This document shows, in pieces, positions 36,555 through 44,972 of a DNA stretch of 64,000 nt. Both the position numbers and the translations under genes were made by a program. The notes beneath the pieces were generated by a model. It was not told the origin of the DNA. It saw only the letters and a program-made list of their open reading frames with translations, and made no database searches. The DNA comes from Novosphingobium meiothermophilum (lineage in GTDB: Bacteria; Pseudomonadota; Alphaproteobacteria; Sphingomonadales; Sphingomonadaceae). The stretch spans positions 372,001-436,000 of the forward strand of contig NZ_QGHL01000007.1 of NCBI RefSeq assembly GCF_003171715.1, in the 5' to 3' direction. Within the stretch, counting starts at the first letter, position 1; each line of letters starts with the position of its first letter.

Positions 36555-36571
36555 GTTTCACTGGATGAAAT
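36555..36571. promoter_or_regulatory. Second dyad with the same half-sites (GTTTCA-n5-TGAAATC)
   Basis: TTTCA (36556-36560) and TGAAA (36566-36570) form a dyad just after the regulator stop, 52 bp before the quinone oxidoreductase gene. The GTTTCAC and TGAAATC words also occur in the dyad at 35702-35721, seen on its other strand. This supports a shared regulator for the flanking units. Confidence 0.4.
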
Positions 36572-36622
36572 CAGTTTGTCTCGCTGATTAATTGTTGGGG
36601 CCAAATAGGGGATGCTCGGCGC

Positions 36623-37654
36623 ATGGGAGATGAGACGCACATGCGCCGATGGATCATAACGGCAGGATCAACGTCGCTTGACGGCCTGCGCCTAGAGCGG
36701 GCCGAGCAGCCCCGGCCGGGGCCGGGCGAAGTTCTTGTAAAAGTGCGGGCATGCTCGCTCAACTATCGCGATCAGGCGATCCCGCTTGGTCTCTACCTTG
36801 GCGGCGTGGTGCAGGCCGATACGGTGCCGTTGTCCGACGGTGCCGGTGAAATTGCAGCACTTGGCGAAGGCGTAACTGGGCTTGCCGTTGGCGACCGGGT
36901 TGCCGGCATCTTCTTTCAGGGCTGGATGGATGGTCCGCCCAATCCGGGCATGGGCGCGGCCCTTGGCGCTCCGCCTGCGCCGGGCATGTTGCAGGATTAT
37001 GTGGTTCTCCCCGCGCATGGCGTGGTGAAGCTGGCAACGACGCTCGATTTCGTCGAGGCCGCATGTCTGCCCTGCGCCGGAGTGACGGCGTGGAATGCTT
37101 TGATGGAAGGGCCGCGCCCCGTCAGGGCCGGAGATAGCGTGCTGGTTCTGGGCACGGGCGGGGTTTCGCTGCTTGCCTTGCAGATTGCCAAGGCCGCGGG
37201 CGCAACGGTGATCGCCACTTCCTCCTCCGATGAAAAGCTGGAGCGGGTTAAGGCTCTGGGTGCGGACCACGTCATCAATTACCGCACCACGCCCGAATGG
37301 GGCGCACAGGCAGCGCACCTTGCAGGCGGCGGTGTTGACAAGGTGGTCGAAGTCGGCGGAGCCGGCACGCTCAAGCAATCGATCATTGCCGTGGGTTTTG
37401 CCGGAGAGATCGCCCTGATCGGCGTGCTGACCCGCGAGGGCGACACCAACCCGCATGGGTTGATGTTCAAGGGCGCGTCAATCCGGGGCATTTTCGTCGG
37501 CTCGAAGGGCATGGCCGAGCGTCTCAACGCCTTCGTCGACAGCCATGGCATCAAGCCCGTTGTCGACAAGGTTTTTGATATGGAGGACGCGCTTGCCGCC
37601 TATGCCTATCAGTCATCGGCAGCATTGTTTGGAAAAGTGGCAATAACGCTCTAG
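36623..37654 (+). CDS. Zinc-independent quinone oxidoreductase-like MDR protein
   Basis: This protein of 343 residues (or 337 from the ATG at 36641) belongs to the medium-chain dehydrogenase superfamily. It has CSLNYRDQAIPLGLY and PLSDGAGEIAALGEGVTGLA, and the NADPH motif VLVLGTGGVSLLALQIAKAA. No zinc-binding cysteines are seen, as expected for quinone oxidoreductases and enoyl reductases. ALMEGPRPVRAGDSVLVLGT is a common pattern in these. A reduction step in the adjacent catabolic pathway is plausible. Confidence 0.9.
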   Translation: MGDETHMRRWIITAGSTSLDGLRLERAEQPRPGPGEVLVKVRACSLNYRDQAIPLGLYLGGVVQADTVPLSDGAGEIAALGEGVTGLAVGDRVAGIFFQGWMDGPPNPGMGAALGAPPAPGMLQDYVVLPAHGVVKLATTLDFVEAACLPCAGVTAWNALMEGPRPVRAGDSVLVLGTGGVSLLALQIAKAAGATVIATSSSDEKLERVKALGADHVINYRTTPEWGAQAAHLAGGGVDKVVEVGGAGTLKQSIIAVGFAGEIALIGVLTREGDTNPHGLMFKGASIRGIFVGSKGMAERLNAFVDSHGIKPVVDKVFDMEDALAAYAYQSSAALFGKVAITL

Positions 37655-37710
37655 AAACAATCAAGCGGCGCCACCAGCCACAGATAGGCGGGGTGCAGGA
37701 GAGGAACAGC

Positions 37711-38256
37711 ATGGGGCAAGTGCTTGGCTTTGGCCAGCCAATGGGCGGTATCATCCAGACGGCATTCGTGGTCGAGGATGTTCATGCCTCGATCGCGCAT
37801 TTCCAGCGGGATTGCGGGGCGGGGCCATTCTTCCTGCTCGACCATTTCCTTGGTCCGGATCAGTTCTATCGGGGTGCGCCGTCAACTGCCGACGTGGCGA
37901 TTGCCATGGGATTTGCAGGCCACATGCAGATCGAACTGATCCAGCCGCTGGATGAAAACCCTTCGGTTTATCGCGAAACGATCGAACAGCGCGGCTACGG
38001 CTTCCATCACTTCGGTATCGCCTGCGCGGATGTCGATGATGCGCTCGCTGCCTATGAAGCGCGCGGCTATGCGCTGGCCTTCAAAGCCGCCGTGCCGACC
38101 GGCGGGAGCGTCGCCTATCTTGAAGGCGGGAGCGCTGCGGCGCCCGGATTTGTTGAACTGATCCCTGCAACGCCGGGGATGGACGCGCATTTCACCTCCA
38201 TGTGGCAGGCAGCGCAGGGCTGGGACGGAACCGATCCGGTCCGCCCGTTCATCTGA
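37711..38256 (+). CDS. VOC-superfamily protein (glyoxalase/dioxygenase fold)
   Basis: This 181-residue protein has two betaalphabetabetabeta modules. Probable metal-site residues include IELIQP (Glu) in the first module, FHHFGIACADVDDALAAYEA (His) and FVELIPA (Glu) in the second; the first-strand His of many members is replaced by Gln in IIQTAFVVEDV. The superfamily includes epimerases, ring-cleaving dioxygenases and glyoxalases, so the reaction cannot be named. AGGAGAGG precedes the ATG at 37711. It sits between the oxidoreductase and the MFS gene in the same direction. Confidence 0.85.
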   Translation: MGQVLGFGQPMGGIIQTAFVVEDVHASIAHFQRDCGAGPFFLLDHFLGPDQFYRGAPSTADVAIAMGFAGHMQIELIQPLDENPSVYRETIEQRGYGFHHFGIACADVDDALAAYEARGYALAFKAAVPTGGSVAYLEGGSAAAPGFVELIPATPGMDAHFTSMWQAAQGWDGTDPVRPFI

Positions 38257-38285
38257 CCATCGTTCGAAGCAGCAGGAAGGGCAGA

Positions 38286-39536
38286 GTGACAGCAATGAGC
38301 GAAGGCCAGCCAAGCAGCCGAGGCTACCAGATCTGGGTTACGGCCCTGCTCAGTCTCAATTTCGGGATACTGTTCTTTGATCGCAATGCGCTCAACTTCC
38401 TGATGCCATTCGTGCAGCCGGATCTGAAGCTGTCGAACACGCAGGTCGGCATGTTCAGTTCCGCGCTTTCACTCACCTGGGCGTTGTCCGGTCTTTTTGT
38501 CGGGCGGATTTCAGACAAGCTGGGATCGCGCAAGCCCGTCATCGTGGTGGCAACAATTGCCTTTTGCGTCTGCTCGTTCATATCCGGCCTTGCTTCCTCT
38601 TTCCTGATGCTGCTGGGCGCGCGCCTGCTCATGGGCGCGGCCGAGGGCGGGGTCATGCCGGTCAGCCACTCGATGATCGTGGCAGAGGTGGCGCCCGAAC
38701 GGCGCGGACTGGCAATGGGCGTAGCGCAGAACCTTGGTTCGAACCTGCTGGGTTCGGGGCTTGCGCCCATCCTGCTGGTGCCGGTTGCCATGGCGGTAGG
38801 CTGGCGCACGGGCTTCTATCTCGCGGCGCTGCCCGGCCTCGTCACTGCGGCGCTGATCTGGTTCACCCTGCGCGAACCTCCTGCCGAGGTGCATGATGCA
38901 GCCGCCCCCAAGGTTACGCTGCGCGAGGCATTTGCGCATCGCAATGTCGTGCTTTGCGCGCTCATTTCGATCCTGCTCGTTGCCTATCTGGTCGTCTGCT
39001 GGGCGTTTATGCCGCTTTTTCTGACCAGCATTCGCGGCTTCGATCCCGAAACGATGGGCTGGCTCATGGCAACGCTGGGAATCTCTGCGGGGCTGGGCAG
39101 CTTCGTCGTTCCGGCAATCTCCGATGTGATCGGACGGCGGCCGGTGATGATCTTCTTTGCGTTTCTTGGCGTCATCCTGCCGCTGGGCGGCCTGTATTAT
39201 CAGGGTTCGGTCTGGGTGCTCGCGGCCATCTTCTTTTTCGGGTGGGGGCTGAATGGCCTGTTCCCGATGTTCATGGCGACCATTCCGGCGGAATCGGTTG
39301 ACCCGCGCCTGACGGCGACACTCACCGGGGTGGTGATGGGAACGGGCGAGGTGCTGGGCGGGGTTCTTGCACCGTTTCTCGCAGGGGCGCTCGCAGATGT
39401 TTACGGGCTTGCGGCGCCGCTCTGGCTGATGGCCTGTTGCGCCCTGCTTTCCGGAGCGCTGGCGCTTGGTCTCATTGAATCCGCGCCGCGCGTGGTCGCA
39501 CGGCGCGCGGCACCGGCATTGGCGATCGGGGCCTGA
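38286..39536 (+). CDS. MFS transporter, probably for an aromatic or organic acid
   Basis: This protein of about 416 residues has twelve helices with the MFS loop signatures GRISDKLGSRKPVIVVAT (motif A, helices 2-3) and GARLLMGAAEGGVMPVSHSM, plus SDVIGRRPVMIFFAFLG after helix 8. It resembles the ACS/aromatic-acid symporters. I chose the GTG at 38286, which has AGGAAGG five bases upstream; the ATG at 38295 has poorer spacing. It lies between the VOC gene and an AraC regulator, consistent with uptake of the pathway substrate. Confidence 0.88.
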   Translation: MTAMSEGQPSSRGYQIWVTALLSLNFGILFFDRNALNFLMPFVQPDLKLSNTQVGMFSSALSLTWALSGLFVGRISDKLGSRKPVIVVATIAFCVCSFISGLASSFLMLLGARLLMGAAEGGVMPVSHSMIVAEVAPERRGLAMGVAQNLGSNLLGSGLAPILLVPVAMAVGWRTGFYLAALPGLVTAALIWFTLREPPAEVHDAAAPKVTLREAFAHRNVVLCALISILLVAYLVVCWAFMPLFLTSIRGFDPETMGWLMATLGISAGLGSFVVPAISDVIGRRPVMIFFAFLGVILPLGGLYYQGSVWVLAAIFFFGWGLNGLFPMFMATIPAESVDPRLTATLTGVVMGTGEVLGGVLAPFLAGALADVYGLAAPLWLMACCALLSGALALGLIESAPRVVARRAAPALAIGA

Positions 39537-39567
39537 ACCGACGGACTACGACGATGGGAGAAGAACC

Positions 39568-40509
39568 ATGGGTGCGCTTCTCAAGTTCCATACCGGAGAC
39601 GTTGCCCCGCAGGAGCGGGCAAGATACTGGAACGAGATTGCCGACCGGGTGTTTACCGGGACTTTCGTGAACGTGCCGGGCGAGGAGTTCGCCGGCCGGA
39701 TGCTGGCCTGGCGGGTGGGCGATCTCGACATGATCCGCACTGACTCCACGCGGTCGGGCGTCGGGCGCACCCCGCTTCCCCAGGACGAGGAGCGGCTTAT
39801 CCTGCATTTGCAGTGCCGGGGCAGCAGCGAGCATTCGCAGGGGCGCTCGCACTGCGCGCTGGAACCGGGCGACTTCGTGCTGGCCAGTCCGCACGATTCC
39901 TACTCGATCCAGTTGACCGGGCACGAGATGCTGGTCGTCGAGTTCCCGCGCGCGCCGCTGGTTGATCGCTTTCCCGGCGTTGACGATGCCCTGATGCAAC
40001 GCATGTGCGGGGCTACGCCGGGCGGGCGCGTGTTCCATGATTTCCTGCTTTCGCTGTGGCAGCAGGGCGAACGGGCCGGCGAGGATCCCGAATGGGAGAG
40101 CGGGGTCAACGCCGTCTTCTATGATCTTGCAGCCATGGCCATGCGCGGTGCCCAGCGGCCGCACGCGGGACAGGGTGATGCCGATATGCGGCGGCGTATC
40201 GTCGCCATGGTTTCGGCCAATCTTGAAGACCCGGCACTGCGCACCGCGTCGATCGCGGATGCCTGCAATGTTTCGGTTCGCACGGTGCAGAACGTTTTCG
40301 CCGCCATGGGAACCACGCCATCGGCCTATATCCTTGAACAGCGGCTTCGCCGCGCGGCGGACCGCCTCATGGCGCGCCCGGATGCCAGCATTACCGAAAT
40401 AGCGTTTGAACTGGGGTTCAACGACAGCGCCTATTTCACCCGCTGCTTCCGCCAGCATTTCGGAGCTGCCCCGCGAGACTGGCGTCTGGGCAAAACGAAA
40501 GAACTTTGA
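39568..40509 (+). CDS. AraC-family transcriptional regulator
   Basis: This 313-residue protein has an N-terminal AraC_binding_2-like domain (LHLQCRGSSEHSQGRSH...ALEPGDFVLASP) and two C-terminal helix-turn-helix motifs: TASIADACNVSVRTVQNVFA and SITEIAFELGFNDSAYFTR. Proteins with this N-terminal domain (FeaR, NahR-unrelated XylS type) often activate aromatic catabolism genes. The TonB receptor begins 161 bp downstream in the same direction and is the likely target. GGGAGAAG lies upstream of the ATG at 39568. Confidence 0.92.
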   Translation: MGALLKFHTGDVAPQERARYWNEIADRVFTGTFVNVPGEEFAGRMLAWRVGDLDMIRTDSTRSGVGRTPLPQDEERLILHLQCRGSSEHSQGRSHCALEPGDFVLASPHDSYSIQLTGHEMLVVEFPRAPLVDRFPGVDDALMQRMCGATPGGRVFHDFLLSLWQQGERAGEDPEWESGVNAVFYDLAAMAMRGAQRPHAGQGDADMRRRIVAMVSANLEDPALRTASIADACNVSVRTVQNVFAAMGTTPSAYILEQRLRRAADRLMARPDASITEIAFELGFNDSAYFTRCFRQHFGAAPRDWRLGKTKEL

Positions 40510-40520
40510 ATCATGGCTTT

Positions 40521-40546
40521 GCCGCGCATCACGGCTGTTGCGCGGC
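40521..40546 (+). terminator. Hairpin after the araC-like gene
   Basis: GCCGCGCA (40521-40528) pairs with TGCGCGGC (40539-40546) over a ten-base loop. No T run follows. It may terminate the regulator transcript ahead of the TonB receptor promoter. Confidence 0.35.
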
Positions 40547-40670
40547 AGTCCTGATCGGTTTGCGCGCCAGTGCAAGCCGCGCGTCTTGGCCAAGGGTAAA
40601 ACCTCTGCATTGGGCCGGGAATTGGCGTTCCGGCCGTGGGGTTCAACAATCAGAACAGGGAGAGAATGAC

Positions 40671-43244
40671 ATGAGATTTGCACCCGTCTCCACTATGGCG
40701 CTGGCAACAGCCATCGCTGTCGGCACCTTCGCCGCGCCAGTCATGGCGCAGGATCAGGCTCAGGCTGAAGACACCGGCGGCATCGCCCAGATCGTTGTGA
40801 CGGCACAGAAGCGCACGGAAAACGTGCAGGACGTGCCGATTGCGATCACCGCCTTTACCGCCAGTGCTCTTCAGGAGCGCGCAGTGGGCGATGTGTCCGC
40901 GCTTTCGGGCATCACGCCGAACGTCACGCTGGACGCATCGACGCCGTTTTCGGGTTCGAGCGCCGTGCTTGGCGCCACCATCCGCGGCATCGGTTCATCG
41001 GACTTCGCCTTCAACATCGACCCGGCCGTGGGCGTTTATATCGACGGCGTCTATCTGGGCCGTTCGATCGGTGCGAACCAGGATCTGCTCGATGTGGAAC
41101 GCATCGAAGTGCTCAAGGGGCCGCAGGGCACGCTTTTCGGACGCAATACCATCGGCGGCGCAATCTCGATCGTGACCCACAACCCCGGCAAGGATTTCAA
41201 GGTCAAGGGAGACATTACCACCGGACGGTTCAACCGTATTCAGGCGCGCGGCCTCGTTGACCTGCCGCTGACCGATGGTCTCAGCTCGTCGGTGGCCTTT
41301 GGGCTGCACAAGCGTGACGGCTTCCAGAAGCGCGTTCCCTATCCGAACCCCGGCGCCAATGACAGCTTCACGCTTTTCCCGGCTTCGGGCTATGAAACGC
41401 GCGAGCGGCAGGGTGGTGACAATTCGTGGAACCTTCGCGGCAAGCTGCGCTGGGATGATGGCGGCAAGTTCCGCGCAACGCTGAGCGCGGACTATACCAA
41501 CATCGATCAGGAATCGACTGCCAACACCGTTCTTGCAGTCACGCCCATTCCGGGGCCGTTCGCAGGTCTTGCGGCAAACAACATTCCCGGCACCGCGCTT
41601 GATGTCGTGACCGGAAGCTCCGGCTTCCTGTTTGCCGGTCTCTACAACTTCTGCATCAGCTCCACCGCCGAGCAGATTGCTGCACGCAACGCGACCAACC
41701 TTTGCGGTCCGCGGTCGAGCAATGCCGGTTATCTGACGCTGCCCGGACTTGCCAGCCGCAACGTCGATGGCAATCCTTTCAATAACCTGCTTCCCTACGA
41801 CAGCCGCTGGGTCAATACCGACAAGGACATCAGCTATGCCGACGGGAACAACTTCTCGAAGCTGAAGCAGTGGGGTCTTGGCCTCAACCTCGAATATGAC
41901 CTGACCGATACCGTCGCGATCAAGTCGATCACGTCCTATCGCGAAGTGGACTTCAGGGCCGGGGTGGACCTCGACAACTCGCCGCTGCCGATCCTCCAGA
42001 CCAGCTTCATTGTCGACCAGTATCAGTTCAGCCAGGAACTTCAGCTTACCGGTTCGGCGATGGATGGCGCGCTGAACTTCGTGCTGGGCGGCTATGGCTT
42101 CAAGGAAAAGGGCGATCTGCGCGACTTTGTGACCTTCTCGGCGGGGCTGCTCCAGGTTGATGGTCCGGGCAAGGTCGATACCGAAGCCTATGCCGGTTTC
42201 GGCCAGATCGACTGGCGCGTGAACGACCTTATCGGCATTTCGGTTGGCGCCCGCTACACCAAGGAAAACAAGCGCTATGACGGCGCGCAGGCCGACGTGA
42301 ACGGCTTCAACTACAAGCTCTTCAACTGCATGGATCTCAACCCGGCGACGGGCAACCCCAGCGCTGCCTGCGCCACGGCGGTCGGCTTCCCGATCCCCAG
42401 CGAGCCGTTCCGCTACTATCCTACCTCGCCGAACAAGCAGACTTTCGACGACTTCTCCTACAAGCTTGGCGTGCAGTTGCACCCGACGGATGACGTCATG
42501 GCCTATGGCTCATTCTCGCGCGGCTACAAGACCGGCGGCTGGACCACCCGCCTGTCGAACCCGCTGCCGGTTGCCCCGACTTTTGGCGAGGAAGTGGCGG
42601 AGACCTTTGAAATCGGCGTGAAGTCGCTCCTGCTTGACCGCAGGTTGCAGCTCAATGCCGCCGCATTCACCACCAACTACAAGGGCATCCAGCTCAACTT
42701 CCAGCAAGGTGTTTCGCCGACGATTCAGAACGCCGGTGATGCGCGCATCCGCGGTTTCGAAGTGGAAATGGTCGCGGCCCCGACGAAGGGCTTCACCGTT
42801 ACCGCATCGGCGGGCTACATCGACGCGTTCTACACCAACGTGCTTGCCCCTGCGCAGGTTGCGCCCAATCCGTTCCAGCTTGGCGTGCAGCGCGGTTCGG
42901 CCCTGCCCAAGGCGCCGAACTGGAAGATCAACCTGGCGCCGCGCTATGAAACCGAACTGGGCAATGGCGCCAAGGTGGTCTTGCTGGCTGACTGGACCCA
43001 CACCACAAGCATGCGCAACGACACCGAAGGCACGATCCTGCTGCTGCGCCCGACGACCGACATCGTCAATGCCAGCATCCAGTATCAGGCTCCGGGCAAC
43101 CAGTGGAACCTCACGGTGGGCGGCACCAACATCACCAACGAGCGTTACCTGATCACCGGTCAGGCCCAGATCGCTGGTGGTCAGATCTACGGCACCTACA
43201 ACCGCCCTGCCGAATGGTACGTGCGGCTTGGGTTCGAGTTCTGA
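40671..43244 (+). CDS. TonB-dependent outer-membrane receptor (catabolic locus)
   Basis: This 857-residue protein has a signal peptide ending APVMAQ, a plug domain (IVVTAQKRTENVQDVPIAIT, then ALSGITPNVTLDAS and VGVYIDGVYLGRSIGANQDL with the RIEVLKGPQGTLFGRNTIGG core) and a C-terminal 22-strand barrel ending in YVRLGFEF with terminal Phe. The TAQKR plug start is typical of sphingomonad receptors for aromatic and other organic substrates. The gene lies after an AraC regulator and before the cupin genes, so it probably imports the pathway substrate. The start at 40671 has GGGAGAGA upstream. Confidence 0.94.
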   Translation: MRFAPVSTMALATAIAVGTFAAPVMAQDQAQAEDTGGIAQIVVTAQKRTENVQDVPIAITAFTASALQERAVGDVSALSGITPNVTLDASTPFSGSSAVLGATIRGIGSSDFAFNIDPAVGVYIDGVYLGRSIGANQDLLDVERIEVLKGPQGTLFGRNTIGGAISIVTHNPGKDFKVKGDITTGRFNRIQARGLVDLPLTDGLSSSVAFGLHKRDGFQKRVPYPNPGANDSFTLFPASGYETRERQGGDNSWNLRGKLRWDDGGKFRATLSADYTNIDQESTANTVLAVTPIPGPFAGLAANNIPGTALDVVTGSSGFLFAGLYNFCISSTAEQIAARNATNLCGPRSSNAGYLTLPGLASRNVDGNPFNNLLPYDSRWVNTDKDISYADGNNFSKLKQWGLGLNLEYDLTDTVAIKSITSYREVDFRAGVDLDNSPLPILQTSFIVDQYQFSQELQLTGSAMDGALNFVLGGYGFKEKGDLRDFVTFSAGLLQVDGPGKVDTEAYAGFGQIDWRVNDLIGISVGARYTKENKRYDGAQADVNGFNYKLFNCMDLNPATGNPSAACATAVGFPIPSEPFRYYPTSPNKQTFDDFSYKLGVQLHPTDDVMAYGSFSRGYKTGGWTTRLSNPLPVAPTFGEEVAETFEIGVKSLLLDRRLQLNAAAFTTNYKGIQLNFQQGVSPTIQNAGDARIRGFEVEMVAAPTKGFTVTASAGYIDAFYTNVLAPAQVAPNPFQLGVQRGSALPKAPNWKINLAPRYETELGNGAKVVLLADWTHTTSMRNDTEGTILLLRPTTDIVNASIQYQAPGNQWNLTVGGTNITNERYLITGQAQIAGGQIYGTYNRPAEWYVRLGFEF

Positions 43245-43254
43245 TCTGACGTTT

Positions 43255-43294
43255 TGCGCGGGCAGGGCGCGCCCTGTGCGTTCCTGCCCGCGCA
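43255..43294 (+). terminator. Intercistronic hairpin between the TonB receptor and cupin genes
   Basis: TGCGCGGGCAGG (43255-43266) pairs perfectly with CCTGCCCGCGCA (43283-43294), a twelve-base stem with a 16-base loop. No T run follows. It starts ten bases after the receptor stop and ends just before the ribosome binding site of the first cupin. It may be an attenuator or stabilise the receptor message relative to the enzymes. Confidence 0.55.
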
Positions 43295-43316
43295 CCAGTT
43301 CAAGTGGAGAGAGACG

Positions 43317-43850
43317 ATGCCAGAGGCGGCGCACAGCGAGTTCTGGAAAGACATCAAGCCGGTGGAGAAGGTCTTCCGCGAAGGCGGGCTGCCGGAAGTC
43401 TATATGCCCAAGATCGCGGAAGGCGACGAACGCTACTGGGTGCCGATTTCCGAAACGGTGTTCTCCAAGCCGGTCTGGATCAGCCCGACCAAGAACATGT
43501 GGGCCGACGTGCTGATGAGCAAGAAGGCGGGGCTGGTGAACCGCCATTATCATCCGCACCCGATCTGGGCCTATACGATCAGCGGCAAGTGGGCCTATCT
43601 TGAACATGAATGGACCGCGACGGCGGGCGATTTCGTCTATGAGACGCCGGGTGAGAGCCACACGCTGGTCTGTTATGAGCACGAAGATCCGATGAAGGTC
43701 TTCTTCGTCGTATCCGGCCCGCTCATGTGGCTGGATGACGATGGCAACACCGTGGGCCATTACGATGTGTTCGATTACATCAAGGCCGCCCGCGAACATT
43801 ATGACCGTGTCGGCATCGGTGCCGATTACGTCGATACCCTGATCCGTTGA
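43317..43850 (+). CDS. Cupin of the 2,4'-dihydroxyacetophenone dioxygenase family (first copy)
   Basis: This 177-residue cupin has RHYHPHPIWAYTISGKWAYL (His-x-His metal ligands), LEHEWTA with Glu residues, and ETPGESHTLVCYE carrying the third His. It is the most divergent of three tandem paralogues, with a longer N-terminus (FWKDIKPVEKVFREGGLPEV). The family's founding enzyme cleaves 2,4'-dihydroxyacetophenone to 4-hydroxybenzoate and formate with non-haem iron. Many relatives are uncharacterised, so this exact reaction is not claimed. GTGGAGAGAG lies upstream. Confidence 0.85.
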   Translation: MPEAAHSEFWKDIKPVEKVFREGGLPEVYMPKIAEGDERYWVPISETVFSKPVWISPTKNMWADVLMSKKAGLVNRHYHPHPIWAYTISGKWAYLEHEWTATAGDFVYETPGESHTLVCYEHEDPMKVFFVVSGPLMWLDDDGNTVGHYDVFDYIKAAREHYDRVGIGADYVDTLIR

Positions 43851-43864
43851 GAGGAACGCGCGCG

Positions 43865-44401
43865 ATGTCCGTGATGACCGCACCGCCTTCGAACAAGGCC
43901 GAAATCGTTGACGTGCCCTTCGCGCACAAGGAGCTTGTCGCCCGCCTTAGCCCAGGCGGCCGCTACATCGATGCGCAGACCGACGTCGACAGCCCGTGGG
44001 TGCCGTTCGGAGACAATGCCGCGATCAAGCACTTGGCGTTCGATGTGCGGCAGAACCTGTTCTCGAACATACTGTGGGTGAAAGGACCGGGCGTGATCGG
44101 CACGCACCTGCATCGCGGCACGATCACCATGGTCTGCCTTGAAGGCAGCGTGCGCTATCTTGAATATGACTGGGTGGCCAGTCCCGGCGGCCTGATCCTT
44201 GAGGTTCCCGGCGAAAGCCACACGCTCGTGACCGAGCATCCGCATGGGTGCAAGCTGTTTGGCTGGATGCAGGGTCCGATCGACTTCTTCGACGAGCACG
44301 GTGCTCTCGTCGAGACGGCTGACGTGTGGTGGTATATCCATCATTACGAAACCTACTGCCGCGAGCACGGTATTCCCATCAATTCCAAGCTCTATCTGTG
44401 A
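43865..44401 (+). CDS. Cupin of the 2,4'-dihydroxyacetophenone dioxygenase family (second copy)
   Basis: This 178-residue cupin keeps GPGVIGTHLHRGTITMVCLE (His-x-His), RYLEYDW (Glu candidates) and VPGESHTLV (third His, 36 residues after the second). It is clearly closer to the third copy than to the first: WVPFGDNAAIKHLAFDVRQN has a near-identical block there. It starts 14 bp after the first copy behind GAGAGGAAC. Retention of the metal ligands suggests both are active, perhaps as a mixed complex or on different substrates. Confidence 0.85.
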   Translation: MSVMTAPPSNKAEIVDVPFAHKELVARLSPGGRYIDAQTDVDSPWVPFGDNAAIKHLAFDVRQNLFSNILWVKGPGVIGTHLHRGTITMVCLEGSVRYLEYDWVASPGGLILEVPGESHTLVTEHPHGCKLFGWMQGPIDFFDEHGALVETADVWWYIHHYETYCREHGIPINSKLYL

Positions 44402-44426
44402 GCCTGACCAAGCCTGCGAGGAAACG

Positions 44427-44960
44427 ATGGCCACGATGAAAGCGCCCCCTTCCGGGGCATACAAGATTGTCGACGTTCCCGAACTCTATGGCGATCTGAT
44501 CAGGGCGAAAGGCGTGGAGGGCACCTATGTCGGTTCCTCCGAGGCGGAAAGCCCGTGGGTTCCCTTCGGGGACAACGCTGCCATCCGTCATCTGGCGTTC
44601 GACGTGCGCGAGAACGTCTATGTCAACATCCTTTGGATCAAGGGCCCCGGCGTGATCGGCACGCACAAGCACCGGGGCCGAGTCTGGGCAGTGGGTCTGG
44701 AAGGATCGTTCCGCTATCTTGAATACGACTGGGTTTGCCGTCCGGGCGATTTCATCACCGAAACACCGGGCACGGCTCATACGCTGGTGACGGATGATCC
44801 CAACGGGATGAAGGCGCTGTTCCACATGCAGGGCGCCAACGAGTTCTTTGATGAACACGGCAACCACGTGGAAACGCTCGACGTCTGGTGGTTCATGAAC
44901 CATTACGAGAGCTATTGCCGCGAGCACGGCATCGCCATCAATCCCGCGCTTTACCTTTAA
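44427..44960 (+). CDS. Cupin of the 2,4'-dihydroxyacetophenone dioxygenase family (third copy)
   Basis: This 177-residue cupin has GPGVIGTHKHRGRVWAVGLE, RYLEYDWVC and ETPGTAHTLVTDD, so the three His ligands are kept. The C-terminus (YESYCREHGIAINPALYL) is almost the same as in the second copy (YETYCREHGIPINSKLYL), which points to a tandem duplication followed by divergence. GAGGAAACG precedes the ATG at 44427. The Rieske oxygenase gene follows after 12 bp. Confidence 0.85.
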   Translation: MATMKAPPSGAYKIVDVPELYGDLIRAKGVEGTYVGSSEAESPWVPFGDNAAIRHLAFDVRENVYVNILWIKGPGVIGTHKHRGRVWAVGLEGSFRYLEYDWVCRPGDFITETPGTAHTLVTDDPNGMKALFHMQGANEFFDEHGNHVETLDVWWFMNHYESYCREHGIAINPALYL

Positions 44961-44972
44961 GGCGGGCGGCGC

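Noticed and set aside
43317..44960. Naming the three cupins as proven 2,4'-dihydroxyacetophenone dioxygenases
   Set aside because: Family resemblance and His ligands are visible, but the family is broad and the substrate residues cannot be judged from sequence alone.
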